A stretch of 64,000 nt of DNA from Dyella flagellata (GTDB lineage Bacteria; Pseudomonadota; Gammaproteobacteria; Xanthomonadales; Rhodanobacteraceae): contig NZ_BSOA01000050.1 of NCBI RefSeq assembly GCF_030160275.1, positions 124,001 through 188,000 on the forward strand, written 5' to 3'. The translations under genes were made by a program, and so were the position numbers. This document shows, piece after piece, positions 28,482-36,108 of this stretch. Position 1 is the stretch's first letter, and each line of letters opens with the position of its first letter. Below the pieces are notes generated by a model. That model made no database searches. It was not told the origin of the DNA and worked only from the letters and a program-made list of their open reading frames with translations.

Positions 28482-28769
28482 TCAGCGCAAAAGAAAGGCC
28501 ATCTGTTCGCTGGCCTTGGAAGGGGTGATTTGCATGATTTCCGCCGTGACGACATCGGCGACGACGAAAGGATCGTCGTTCACCCTTTGCTGCAGCTCTT
28601 GAAGCGAGCTGCCGTGCGCAACGATGGCGCCGCCCAGCTTGGGCTGAAGGCTGCCGGCCAGCAAGAACACCTGATCATCAAAGCCACGCTTGAGCCATGC
28701 GTTGTGACCCTCCATGAACCGGCCGGCGTCGGCTTGATGGGCCGAAAATCGAAGCAATACGATGAACAT
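28482..28769 (-). CDS. YciI-family protein
   Basis: 95 residues from this Met (MFIVLLRFSAHQADAGRFM). A small ferredoxin-like fold with the YciI pattern: R-F near the start, HNAWLKRGFDDQVFLLAGSL, GGAIVAHG and DDPFVVADVV. The family includes small dimeric proteins of mostly unknown chemistry, some acting on muconolactone-like compounds. The GGGAG site 7 bases before this Met favours it over the longer frame to 28790. It lies between tetR and tag in a tight operon. Confidence 0.85.
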   Translation of the reverse strand: MFIVLLRFSAHQADAGRFMEGHNAWLKRGFDDQVFLLAGSLQPKLGGAIVAHGSSLQELQQRVNDDPFVVADVVTAEIMQITPSKASEQMAFLLR

Positions 28770-28796
28770 AGGAGGCTCCCTGTCGGACACGCTTGA

Positions 28797-29375
28797 TCAA
28801 TGAACGGCGTTTTGTCGGCACGCGTCCAGCCAATCGCACATCAGCGCTACTTCGCGCTTCACGAACGTCTTGTCGTGAAAAGCATGGGCGAGTGAGGCGA
28901 TGCCCTGGCTGCGCATCAGCAGATGCATGGCCAGGGCATCTGCGTCGGCGGCGCGGCCGAGGCGGATGAATTGTTCGCGCAGCCAGCTGCGAAAGAGGGT
29001 AAACAGCGCGTTAGCCTGGTCCTTGGCGACGTGGTCCAGTTTGGCCAGTTCAGCGCTAAGCGTGCCGACGGGGCAGCCGTAGAGCATGATGTCCGCGCGA
29101 TGGGCGATCAGGATGCGAATGAAGCAGCCAATACGCTGTTCCGGCGTGCTGCCTTCGGTCTCCCACTGTTGGAGCATCTTGCGCGTATTGGCCAGGCGCA
29201 GGGCTATCACCGCAGCGAGAATTTCATCCTTGCTCTTGAAGTGATAGTAGAAATTGCCGCGCGAGATGTTTACCGCGGCGGCGATATCGGCGAACGAGGT
29301 GTATTCAAAACCGTGTCGATAGAACAGGCGATCCGCTGCTTCGACGATCTGATCGCGGGTGCTGTTGTCGCTCAA
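28797..29375 (-). CDS. TetR/AcrR-family repressor
   Basis: 192 residues. The N-terminal helix-turn-helix (about 8-55) is typical: DRLFYRHGFEYTSFADIAAAVNISRGNFYYHFKSKDEIL. The C-terminal ligand domain resembles the NemR/LmrA subgroup (MLYGCPVGTLSAEL). A perfect palindrome (29407-29426) lies 32 bases upstream of the start and is the likely autoregulatory operator. YciI and Tag follow on the same strand. The Cys in GCPVG could sense an electrophile (inference by analogy to NemR, not shown). Confidence 0.9.
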   Translation of the reverse strand: MSDNSTRDQIVEAADRLFYRHGFEYTSFADIAAAVNISRGNFYYHFKSKDEILAAVIALRLANTRKMLQQWETEGSTPEQRIGCFIRILIAHRADIMLYGCPVGTLSAELAKLDHVAKDQANALFTLFRSWLREQFIRLGRAADADALAMHLLMRSQGIASLAHAFHDKTFVKREVALMCDWLDACRQNAVH

Positions 29376-29406
29376 GCGGTGCCCCTTTTGCCTAGGCTCG
29401 AATCAA

Positions 29407-29426
29407 ATTAGGACATTTGTCCTAAT
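29407..29426. promoter_or_regulatory. TetR-type operator (perfect 20-bp palindrome)
   Basis: ATTAGGACATTTGTCCTAAT, fully symmetric, located 32 bases upstream of the tetR start codon, where a promoter is expected. Its size and position are those of TetR-family operators. Confidence 0.8.
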
Positions 29427-29438
29427 GCGTCAAGCAGC

Positions 29439-29508
29439 GCGTGGGCTGGGATGACAATCCCGGCAACGGGAGGCGCATGGAAAGCTGGGATGGTCATCCC
29501 GGCCTGCG
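29439..29508. repeat. TGGGAT double-hairpin intergenic repeat, copy e
   Basis: Complete but diverged copy (GGGCTGGGATGACAATCCCGG, then its inverted partner) between the tetR operator and the VOC gene end. Confidence 0.8.
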
Positions 29509-29509
29509 T

Positions 29510-29890
29510 TCAGTCCCAACGATTGGCGTTCTTGGGAAATCCAGGGCGCTGCACACGAACAACACAGAAGCGTTGCCCCGAGGGTGCCTGCATCACGACC
29601 CAGCGCTCAAGACGGTCCACTACTTGCGCACCCAGCTTCTCCAGGCGAGCTACTTCGGCGGGGATATCGTCGGTCTCAATGTCTATATGGACCCGGCTCT
29701 CGTGGGTGACGCGTTGGATTTGAACGATAGGTTCGTCCTCAGGCGTGGCGAGCATGCGGTAATTGCCGCGAGTACCTGGGTGCTCATAGTCCACGGGTCG
29801 CCCCAAGGCGTCCGCCCAGAACAGGGCGGACTGGTCGATATCATCGGTATTGCAATCGATGAGCAGTGCGCAAAGTCGGGAGTAGTGCAT
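29510..29890 (-). CDS. VOC-family (glyoxalase/bleomycin-resistance fold) protein
   Basis: 126 residues with the paired beta-alpha-beta-beta-beta units of the vicinal oxygen chelate fold: LCALLIDCNTDDIDQSALFWADALGR, then VQIQRVTHESRVHIDIETDDIPAEVARLEKLGAQVV and APSGQRFCVVRVQRPGF. Metal ligands are suggested by the His and Glu positions (VHIDIE). The substrate is unknown; this subgroup is often annotated glyoxalase-like. AGGAAG precedes the ATG. It lies 32 bases after an alpha/beta hydrolase gene on the same strand and is probably co-transcribed with it. Confidence 0.85.
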   Translation of the reverse strand: MHYSRLCALLIDCNTDDIDQSALFWADALGRPVDYEHPGTRGNYRMLATPEDEPIVQIQRVTHESRVHIDIETDDIPAEVARLEKLGAQVVDRLERWVVMQAPSGQRFCVVRVQRPGFPKNANRWD

Positions 29891-29922
29891 GGCTTCCTCA
29901 TTGGGGTTAGGCGTAGCGTAGG

Positions 29923-30720
29923 CTACGTGGCAAGGGTACCCAGCCAGCGGACGATAAAGTCTATGACGGCATCGGCGTTCTCCCGATGGGGAACATGACC
30001 ACCGCCGTGTAAAACCTTGAGCGTGGTCCCACCCTTTGCTAGTCGTTCGATGTGCTCAGGATGGCGCAACGAGCTGTATTCGTCGTGCTCCCCGTAGATA
30101 GTCAGTACAGGGCACGGCACTTGTCGTAGTTCGGCGTCGAGATGCCAATCGGCAAAGTCGGGCGCGAGCCAGGTGTCGATCCAGGCTCGCAGCACCCAGG
30201 CTGCCTTGTCACCGTGGTACTTCTTCAAGCGTTCCAGCTGTCCTGGCTGCTGGAAGAGTTGTTGTGCCTGGACAATACCTTCGAGCGTGTGCTGTTCAAC
30301 GAAAACTTGCGCGGACTCCAGGATCAGGCCCATGCAGTCGCCGGCGCAAGCGGCGACCGCAATAGCCATGCCGCCGCCTACACTGTGGCCGAAGGCGATA
30401 AATGGGCCTATCTGCAGTTGTTCACGTACGGCGCGGAAACCTACGCGCGCTTCGTCATGAACGAAGCACTTACCCAAGTTGTTCGGATTGGGATCGGACT
30501 GGCCAAAACCAAGGCGGTCATAAGCCACTACGTCTCTTCCTGTTGCGAGGGCGAGTTGCTCGGGAAACTCGCGCCATAGTGCAACGCAGCCTAGCGAATC
30601 GTGAAAGAGCACGATGGGTGCAGCTTCGCGCGACCGATTCGTCCCCGCAAGCCAGCGCTTGGCGTAGAGGCGGCCAAGCTCGGTGGTAATCCAATAATCT
30701 TGCGTCGGAAGGGAAGGCAT
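29923..30720 (-). CDS. alpha/beta hydrolase
   Basis: 265 residues. Features: an oxyanion strand (APIVLFHDSLGCV), the nucleophile elbow GHSVGGG, an acid Asp in TIYGEHDEY, and the catalytic His in HGGGHVPHREN. The cap region (about 130-190) is short. No signal peptide, so it is cytosolic. The family hydrolyses esters, amides or C-C bonds, and the substrate here cannot be told. The ribosome site is weak. Repeat copy f lies between it and the next gene upstream. Confidence 0.88.
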   Translation of the reverse strand: MPSLPTQDYWITTELGRLYAKRWLAGTNRSREAAPIVLFHDSLGCVALWREFPEQLALATGRDVVAYDRLGFGQSDPNPNNLGKCFVHDEARVGFRAVREQLQIGPFIAFGHSVGGGMAIAVAACAGDCMGLILESAQVFVEQHTLEGIVQAQQLFQQPGQLERLKKYHGDKAAWVLRAWIDTWLAPDFADWHLDAELRQVPCPVLTIYGEHDEYSSLRHPEHIERLAKGGTTLKVLHGGGHVPHRENADAVIDFIVRWLGTLAT

Positions 30721-30749
30721 GCAGTGTTTTCAGGGAAGAAACTAGGCAG

Positions 30750-30824
30750 CGCGTAGGCTGGGATGACAATCCCAGCTTTCCCCGCGGCATCCTGGTGCTG
30801 GGATTATCATCCCAGCCTACGCGC
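30750..30824. repeat. TGGGAT double-hairpin intergenic repeat, copy f
   Basis: Complete two-half copy with GCGCGTAGG/CCTACGCGC outer extensions, between the hydrolase start and the end of the tetR-like gene. Confidence 0.85.
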
Positions 30825-30831
30825 TCCGATC

Positions 30832-31452
30832 CTAGGCGGCGTAGTAAGCCAAAAACATGTCCACGGCCGACTCGGCCACTTTCTTTTGAGCCGTAGCGTC
30901 CAGCGGCGGCTGGGCCAGCGTGATCTGCGGCCAGAACGCAAAACCCTTGATCAGCCCTTCCAATTGATGCGAGGCAAAAACAGGATCGTTGGTCTTCAGC
31001 CGGCCAGCAGCGGCGGCAGCACGTATCCACACGGTCAGCCCCTCTTCGCGCTCGTTCATGCGCGCGACCATGTCCCGAGCGCGCTCGGGCGAATGGATGC
31101 CGGCGGCGATCGCAACGCGAGCAAGCGATACGAACGCCTCGTCATTGAGCAGACGAAACTTCAACGCGATCAAGTCAAGCAACTGATTGCGCAACGGGCG
31201 ATCGGCGCGATAAGCGATTACGTCGTTGCCGGCGATCGCATCCCACAAGTGGTGCAGGATCTGCGCGAACAAGGCTTCCTTGCTGGGGAAATGGTTGTAG
31301 ACGGTGCGCTTGGACACCCCGGCACGGGCCGCTATGCGGTCCATGCTGGTGGTTTCGTAACCGGCAGCGCGAAATTCGTCGATGGCGGCCTCGATGATCG
31401 CGCCGCGCTTGCGGTCGGTTAAGCGGGGCGTTGTGGATGAGGGCCTGTGCAT
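30832..31452 (-). CDS. TetR/AcrR-family repressor (AefR-like C-terminus)
   Basis: 206 residues. Helix-turn-helix at about 16-62 (IIEAAIDEFRAAGYETTSMDRIAARAGVSKRTVYNHFPSKEALF). The C-terminal domain is of the TetR_C_7/AefR type (KFRLLNDEAFVSLARVAIAAGIHSPE). It is divergent from a metallo-beta-lactamase-fold gene 96 bases away, and inverted GTAGTTTA/TAAACTAC repeats lie in the shared promoter region. It likely represses itself and the neighbour. The inducer is unknown. Confidence 0.9.
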   Translation of the reverse strand: MHRPSSTTPRLTDRKRGAIIEAAIDEFRAAGYETTSMDRIAARAGVSKRTVYNHFPSKEALFAQILHHLWDAIAGNDVIAYRADRPLRNQLLDLIALKFRLLNDEAFVSLARVAIAAGIHSPERARDMVARMNEREEGLTVWIRAAAAAGRLKTNDPVFASHQLEGLIKGFAFWPQITLAQPPLDATAQKKVAESAVDMFLAYYAA

Positions 31453-31470
31453 AAACCCATTTTACACCGA

Positions 31471-31510
31471 GTAGTTTACTTTCCTCAAAGGATAAACTAC
31501 ACTGTGTAGT
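31471..31510. promoter_or_regulatory. divergent promoter region with TetR-like operators
   Basis: Two overlapping symmetric sites: GTAGTTTA (31471-31478) with TAAACTAC (31493-31500), and the 15-bp palindrome ACTACAC-T-GTGTAGT (31496-31510). They sit between the divergent starts at 31452 and 31549. Confidence 0.7.
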
Positions 31511-31548
31511 GTAGACATACACACGCGACCCCTCCGCAGGATTTCGCC

Positions 31549-32625
31549 ATGTTTTCGCGCCACGCCACTCCGTCCCAAGCCAAACCAGACAAATACCAGT
31601 CCTCGCCGCAGCGTCGAGGAAAGCGCTTCCGGAACATGGCGCCGAAGCCAACCGAAGGGCTGGCAAAAATGTTGCGCATCACCTGGAACATGCTGTTCAA
31701 GAAGCCGGCCGGTACCCATCCGAGCGGATCGATACCGTTGCGTACCTTGACTCGCGCGCAGCTTGAGGCGGCGCCCGAACGCAGCCTCTACCGGCTCGGC
31801 CACTCCACCATGCTGATCAAGTTGCGCGGTGGCTATTGGTTGACCGATCCGGTGTTTTCCGAGCGCGCATCCCCGTTCACCTGGATGGGCCCCAAGCGTT
31901 TTCATCAGCCGCCGATAGCGTTGCACGAACTGCCCCTGCTGCGCGGGATCATCCTGTCGCACGATCATTACGATCATCTGGACCGCTGGAGTATCGAGCA
32001 GCTCGCCGCCACAACGGACGTCTTCCTTACCCCGCTTGGCGTTGGCGATCGCCTGATCGAATGGGGCGTGGACGCCGCCAAAGTGCATCAGCTCGATTGG
32101 TGGCAAGGCATTGAGATCGACGGCCTGCGCATGACTGCGGCGCCGGCACAGCATTTCTCGGGGCGTACGCCATTCGACGGCAACAGCACGTTGTGGGCCT
32201 CGTGGGCAATCTTCGACGACGATCTGCGTGTGTTCTTCAGCGGAGACACTGGCTATTTCGAAGGCTTCAAAACCATCGGCGAGAAACTTGGACCCTTCGA
32301 CATCACGCTGATGGAAACCGGTGCCTACGATGCGCAATGGCCGTACGTACACATGCAGCCGGAACAAACCCTGCAGGCGCACAAGGATTTGCGCGGGCAC
32401 TGGCTAATGCCGGTACACAACGGCACGTTCGACCTGGCGATGCACCGCTGGGAAGAACCCTTCGAACGCATCGCCATGCTCGCCTTGGAAAACAACATTC
32501 CGCTTGCGACTCCACGTATGGGAGAGCGCTTGGATCTGGCGTCACCGCATGCAGGAGAACGCTGGTGGCGTGAAACCGAACGGGCGTCGGCTACTCATTG
32601 GGAAAGCGCGATGTCCGTGAAGTAG
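31549..32625 (+). CDS. metallo-beta-lactamase-fold hydrolase (NAPE-PLD/UlaG-like)
   Basis: 358 residues. The dinuclear-metal motif SHDHYDHLD is clear, preceded by RLGHSTMLIKLRGGYWLTDPVF and followed by FFSGDTGYFEGF, which supplies the bridging Asp, and a late His in LMPVHNGTF. The pattern fits the N-acyl-phosphatidylethanolamine phospholipase D-like branch of bacterial metallo-hydrolases. The basic, Pro-rich first 60 residues carry no evident signal peptide. AGGA lies 7 bases before the ATG. It is divergent from tetR and probably repressed by it. Substrate unproven. Confidence 0.88.
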   Translation: MFSRHATPSQAKPDKYQSSPQRRGKRFRNMAPKPTEGLAKMLRITWNMLFKKPAGTHPSGSIPLRTLTRAQLEAAPERSLYRLGHSTMLIKLRGGYWLTDPVFSERASPFTWMGPKRFHQPPIALHELPLLRGIILSHDHYDHLDRWSIEQLAATTDVFLTPLGVGDRLIEWGVDAAKVHQLDWWQGIEIDGLRMTAAPAQHFSGRTPFDGNSTLWASWAIFDDDLRVFFSGDTGYFEGFKTIGEKLGPFDITLMETGAYDAQWPYVHMQPEQTLQAHKDLRGHWLMPVHNGTFDLAMHRWEEPFERIAMLALENNIPLATPRMGERLDLASPHAGERWWRETERASATHWESAMSVK

Positions 32626-32638
32626 AAAATGCCGTGGC

Positions 32639-33778
32639 TCATGCTGCGGCCGCTACCTGCCAGGCGGCAACGAGCGCATCTGCGGCCTGATCGATATCGG
32701 CTTGCGTTGTTCCGCGTCCTAGCGACAAGCGTATCGATCCGAGCGCCGCCGCTTGCGGCACACCCATGGCCAGGATGACGGCCGGCGCCGTGACGTCACC
32801 GGAATGACACGCTGATCCGGTGGATGCCGCCACCGAGTTGGCGGCGGCCAGCACCGCGCTGCCGGTACAACGCGGAAAACGCACATTCGAGGTATTCGGT
32901 AGCCGCAGTTCGCGATGGCCGTTGAGTGCCAGGCCCGGAATCGAAGCGGCAAGCCGTTGCTCCAGCCTGTCGCGCAACAAGCGCATGCGCGTCGCCGCTT
33001 CGGCAAGGTCACGGCCCACGGCGGTGCATGCCGCGCCCAAGGCAACGATCGACGCGACGTTTTCGGTGCCCGGCCTGAGGCCGCGCTCCTGGTTTGCGCC
33101 CCTCGTCCATGGCGTTAGCGGAGTGCCGCGGCGTACATAAAGTGCGCCAACGCCTTTGGGCGCGTAGAGCTTGTGTCCTGCGATCGACAGCAGGTCGACG
33201 TCGAGTTCACGTACACGGATCGGCACTTTGCCGACTGACTGGGCCGCGTCGGTATGGATGGGCGCGCCGGCTGCATGCGCGATGCGCGCAAATTCGTCGA
33301 CCGGCTGCAAGACACCCGTTTCATTGTTCGAGTGCATGATCGTAACCAGCGCGACGTCACGATTGATTTCAAGGCGCGCCGCGTTCACATCCGCGCGACC
33401 GTCGGCATCGACACGAATTGGGACGACACGTCGGCCGTGTGCCTGTAGCGCGTCGCAAGCTTGTGCCGTCGCCGGGTGCTCGATCATCGTAGTCACGATG
33501 CAAGGCCGGTCCGCCCGCGCCCCGGCCACGCCGTGGATCGCCAGGTTGTTTGCCTCCGTGCCGCCGGAAGTGAAGACAATTTCGTCGGGATCGCAGCCGA
33601 TGAGTTCGGCAACGCGCTCGCGTGCGCGGGCGACAGCTTTTTGTGGCTCCTGCCCGTAGACGTGTGCACTGGATGGATTGCCAAAATGCGTTGTCAGATA
33701 AGGCAGCATGGCCTCAACGACTTCCGGCAACAGCGGCGTTGTTGCGTTGTAGTCCAGATAGATCGGCTGCGAGGTCAT
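32639..33778 (-). CDS. cysteine desulfurase (IscS/NifS family, class V aminotransferase)
   Basis: 379 residues. The family motifs are present: YLDYNATTP, FTSGGTEANNLAI, HTDAAQSVGK, the PLP-binding Lys in SIAGHKLYAPKG, and the persulfide Cys loop STGSACHSG. It mobilises sulfur from L-cysteine as an enzyme persulfide for Fe-S clusters, tRNA thiolation or other uses. It is not next to iscU, iscA or other cluster genes, so it is unlikely to be the housekeeping IscS. Its ATG overlaps the TGA of the MFS gene (ATGA), so the two are translationally coupled. Confidence 0.93.
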   Translation of the reverse strand: MTSQPIYLDYNATTPLLPEVVEAMLPYLTTHFGNPSSAHVYGQEPQKAVARARERVAELIGCDPDEIVFTSGGTEANNLAIHGVAGARADRPCIVTTMIEHPATAQACDALQAHGRRVVPIRVDADGRADVNAARLEINRDVALVTIMHSNNETGVLQPVDEFARIAHAAGAPIHTDAAQSVGKVPIRVRELDVDLLSIAGHKLYAPKGVGALYVRRGTPLTPWTRGANQERGLRPGTENVASIVALGAACTAVGRDLAEAATRMRLLRDRLEQRLAASIPGLALNGHRELRLPNTSNVRFPRCTGSAVLAAANSVAASTGSACHSGDVTAPAVILAMGVPQAAALGSIRLSLGRGTTQADIDQAADALVAAWQVAAAA

Positions 33779-35034
33779 GGTGTTTGCTCACGTTCTTGCA
33801 TCGCAAGGGCAACGACGATTCCGGAAAGAAAGGTCAGCGCCGCAATGGCGAGGATGGCGGCGGCATAGCCAAAGCGATCCGCGATCAGGCCAGCTGATAG
33901 CGCTCCGATGGCATAGCCGAGGTCGCGCCAGAAGCGATACACGCTGAGAGAACGCGCACGCCAGCTGGGATGAGAAGCATCGGACACGGCAGCAATCAGG
34001 CTCGGATAGACCATCGCCGTGCCGACGCCAAGCAGCGCACTACCAAATAGCCACGCTGCAAAGTGCGTCGATGCAGCGGTGACGAACAGCCCTAACGCCT
34101 GCACCCACATGCCCGCGGCGATCAATCCCTTGCGCCCCCAGCGGTCGCTCAGCGGGCCGGTAACGACTTGCAGCATGCCCCAGATCACCGGGTAGACAGC
34201 CTTGAGCACGCCAATGCGTTGCACACCCAGGCCCAGTGAGGCAAAGAACAACGGAAAAATGCCCCAGCTCATGCCGTCATTGAGGTTGTTCACCAGGCCT
34301 GCCTGGGAGGCGGCGAGCAAACTGCGGTTGCGAAATGTCGTCAGTGCGAAGACCTGCCTGAAACTCAGTTGCGAGGCTGCTGTTGTCATGCTCGCCACTT
34401 CGGTACGGACATGCGTGCGCGTGTCCTGTACGACAAGCATGGACAGCATCGTGCCGGCGATGGCGTAACCCACGCCAAGGTAGATCGGCACAGGCCGCAA
34501 TCCGTAGCGGCTGGCGAGATATCCGGTAAGAAAGGCCGTGACGCCAACCGCGAAATATCCAGCGAACTCGTTGAGACCCACGGCAAGGCCGCGCCCCTTC
34601 GGCCCCGCCAGATCCACTTTCATGATTACCGTCATCGACCATGCGAAGCCTTGGCTCAATCCCAGCAAGGCATTGGCGGCAACGATGTAGGCAAAGCTCG
34701 GCGCCCCGATGATGATGAAGGGGACAGGCAGCCCGATCAGCCAACCGATGACCAGCACACGCTTGCGGCCCCACGTGTCCGCCAGGTGGCCGGATACGAG
34801 ATTCGCAAAAGCCTTGACCACACCGAAGCTGACGATGAACGAGGTCACCAGCGCCGTGGAGACGATATGAAACTCTTCGGAGCCGATCAGCGGAACCACG
34901 GTCCGTTCGATGCCGACCATGCCCCCGACAAATGCATTGATGAGCACGAGCAGCGAAAACTGCCGCCAGTTTTCGCGCAGACCAAGCCGAACCGCGGGCT
35001 CGGCCGAATCCGTAACGATGGGAACACCTGCCAT
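33775..35034 (-). CDS. MFS transporter
   Basis: 419 residues from the Met at 35034, with 12 predicted membrane helices. The MFS loop motifs are visible: GHLADTWGRKRVLV after helix 2 and GPLSDRWGRKG in the second half. WRARSLSVYRFWRDLGYAIGAL marks the helix 10/11 region. It is an inner-membrane permease of unknown substrate. It overlaps the cysteine desulfurase gene by four bases, suggesting a linked job such as export or import of a sulfur compound (inference). The frame runs to 35073, but the extra residues (IHHCECGAG) look untranslated. Confidence 0.9.
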   Translation of the reverse strand: MAGVPIVTDSAEPAVRLGLRENWRQFSLLVLINAFVGGMVGIERTVVPLIGSEEFHIVSTALVTSFIVSFGVVKAFANLVSGHLADTWGRKRVLVIGWLIGLPVPFIIIGAPSFAYIVAANALLGLSQGFAWSMTVIMKVDLAGPKGRGLAVGLNEFAGYFAVGVTAFLTGYLASRYGLRPVPIYLGVGYAIAGTMLSMLVVQDTRTHVRTEVASMTTAASQLSFRQVFALTTFRNRSLLAASQAGLVNNLNDGMSWGIFPLFFASLGLGVQRIGVLKAVYPVIWGMLQVVTGPLSDRWGRKGLIAAGMWVQALGLFVTAASTHFAAWLFGSALLGVGTAMVYPSLIAAVSDASHPSWRARSLSVYRFWRDLGYAIGALSAGLIADRFGYAAAILAIAALTFLSGIVVALAMQEREQTP

Positions 35035-35172
35035 GGTCAGCCTGCCCGCCCCGCATTCACAGTGATGGATCACTCCTGGCTCTTCAGCTTTCTTCGTCTC
35101 GCGTTCGCTTCAAGCGTCGTGCGATAGCGCGGCAAGGATAGCCTCTTGCGGGCATGGATGGCCGGGACTATA

Positions 35173-35190
35173 GTTAGCCACATGGCTAAC
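35173..35190. promoter_or_regulatory. ArsR-type operator overlapping the start codon
   Basis: GTTAGCCA-CA-TGGCTAAC, 8-base perfect arms. The ATG of the ArsR gene is inside it, and a TATAGT -10-like box partly overlaps its left edge. Binding here would block both initiation of transcription and access to the start. Confidence 0.7.
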
Positions 35191-35526
35191 AATGCAATGG
35201 CGTTGGATTCGATCTTCCAGGCGCTTGCCGACCCGACGCGCAGGGCCGTTCTGCAACGGCTCGGCAGGGGGCCCGCAACGGTGGGTGAGCTGGCGGAACC
35301 ATTCCAAATGGCGCTGCCGTCCTTCATGAAACACGTGGGGATACTGGAAAGGACCGGGCTGATCCGTTCCAGGAAGAGTGGCCGTATCCGCACATGCACG
35401 CTCGAACACAAGAACTTGGCGGCCGCCGAGCGCTGGTTCGCGGACCAGCGCGCGATTTGGGCAAGCAGGTACCAGAACTTGGACAGCCTTTTGGAAACAC
35501 TCACTGGAGAAGAGCATGACCGCTGA
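35182..35526 (+). CDS. ArsR-family winged-helix regulator
   Basis: 114 residues from the Met at 35182 (MANNAMALDSIFQALADPTRR). The wHTH core AVLQRLGRGPATVGELAEPFQMALPSFMKHVGILERTGLI is followed by a wing (SRKSGRIRTCTLEHKNL). There is no CxC metal box, so it is of the group paired with SRPBCC proteins rather than an arsenic sensor. The 18-bp palindrome over its start codon suggests autoregulation and perhaps a leaderless message. Its end overlaps the next start by 11 bases. Confidence 0.9.
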   Translation: MANNAMALDSIFQALADPTRRAVLQRLGRGPATVGELAEPFQMALPSFMKHVGILERTGLIRSRKSGRIRTCTLEHKNLAAAERWFADQRAIWASRYQNLDSLLETLTGEEHDR

Positions 35527-36034
35527 CCTTCGCTTTGATTTCATCGCCGACAAGGAAAAGCACAGCATTACCGTGAAAAGAGAGTTCGCAGCGGGGCGTC
35601 AACTGGTGTGGGATTGCCATACCAAGCGCGAATTGCTCGATCGATGGTTTGCGCCCAAGCCGCTTACCACCAAGACCAAGCACATGGAGTTCAAGGAAGG
35701 GGGCTATTGGCACTACGCCATGATCACACCCGAGGGAGAGTCTTTCTGGAACCGTCTGGACTACCAGGCGATCAGGCCGATCGACGGCTACATCGCTCTG
35801 GATGGCTTCTGTGATGAATCCGGTGTCGTGAATCCCGATATGCCTCGGTCACGATGGAGCGTCGCTTTCAGTGATGCGCAGGAGCGCACGCTCGTAACGA
35901 CGGTTGTGCAATACAACTCGGCGGAAGATGTGCAAAAGGTCATCGACATGGGCTTGAAGGATGGCATGGCCTCAACCCTCGAACGACTCGATGAGCTGTT
36001 GCTTACCATTGGCGCTACGGCAGAGCCGGTCTAA
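35516..36034 (+). CDS. SRPBCC/AHSA1-like (START-fold) protein
   Basis: 172 residues. Pattern of the AHSA1/CalC group: SITVKREFAAGRQLVWDCHTKRELLDRWFAPKP, EFKEGGYWHYAM, WSVAFSDAQERTLVTTVVQY, and a C-terminal helix GLKDGMASTLERLDELL. The helix-grip fold binds hydrophobic ligands; its role in these ArsR operons is not known. GGAGA before the ATG and the 11-base overlap show that it is co-expressed with the ArsR gene. Confidence 0.88.
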   Translation: MTADLRFDFIADKEKHSITVKREFAAGRQLVWDCHTKRELLDRWFAPKPLTTKTKHMEFKEGGYWHYAMITPEGESFWNRLDYQAIRPIDGYIALDGFCDESGVVNPDMPRSRWSVAFSDAQERTLVTTVVQYNSAEDVQKVIDMGLKDGMASTLERLDELLLTIGATAEPV

Positions 36035-36108
36035 GAGCCAAGTATCGAGGTTGCGTGAGAGCGGTGGGGTTTGGGCTCTGAGATATCCACTTGATTTTTG
36101 GCAGCTAT

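Noticed and set aside
31462-32400. 312-residue minus-strand frame over the metallo-hydrolase
   Set aside because: It covers the divergent promoter and the antisense of the HDHYDHLD-bearing gene, and shows no domain.
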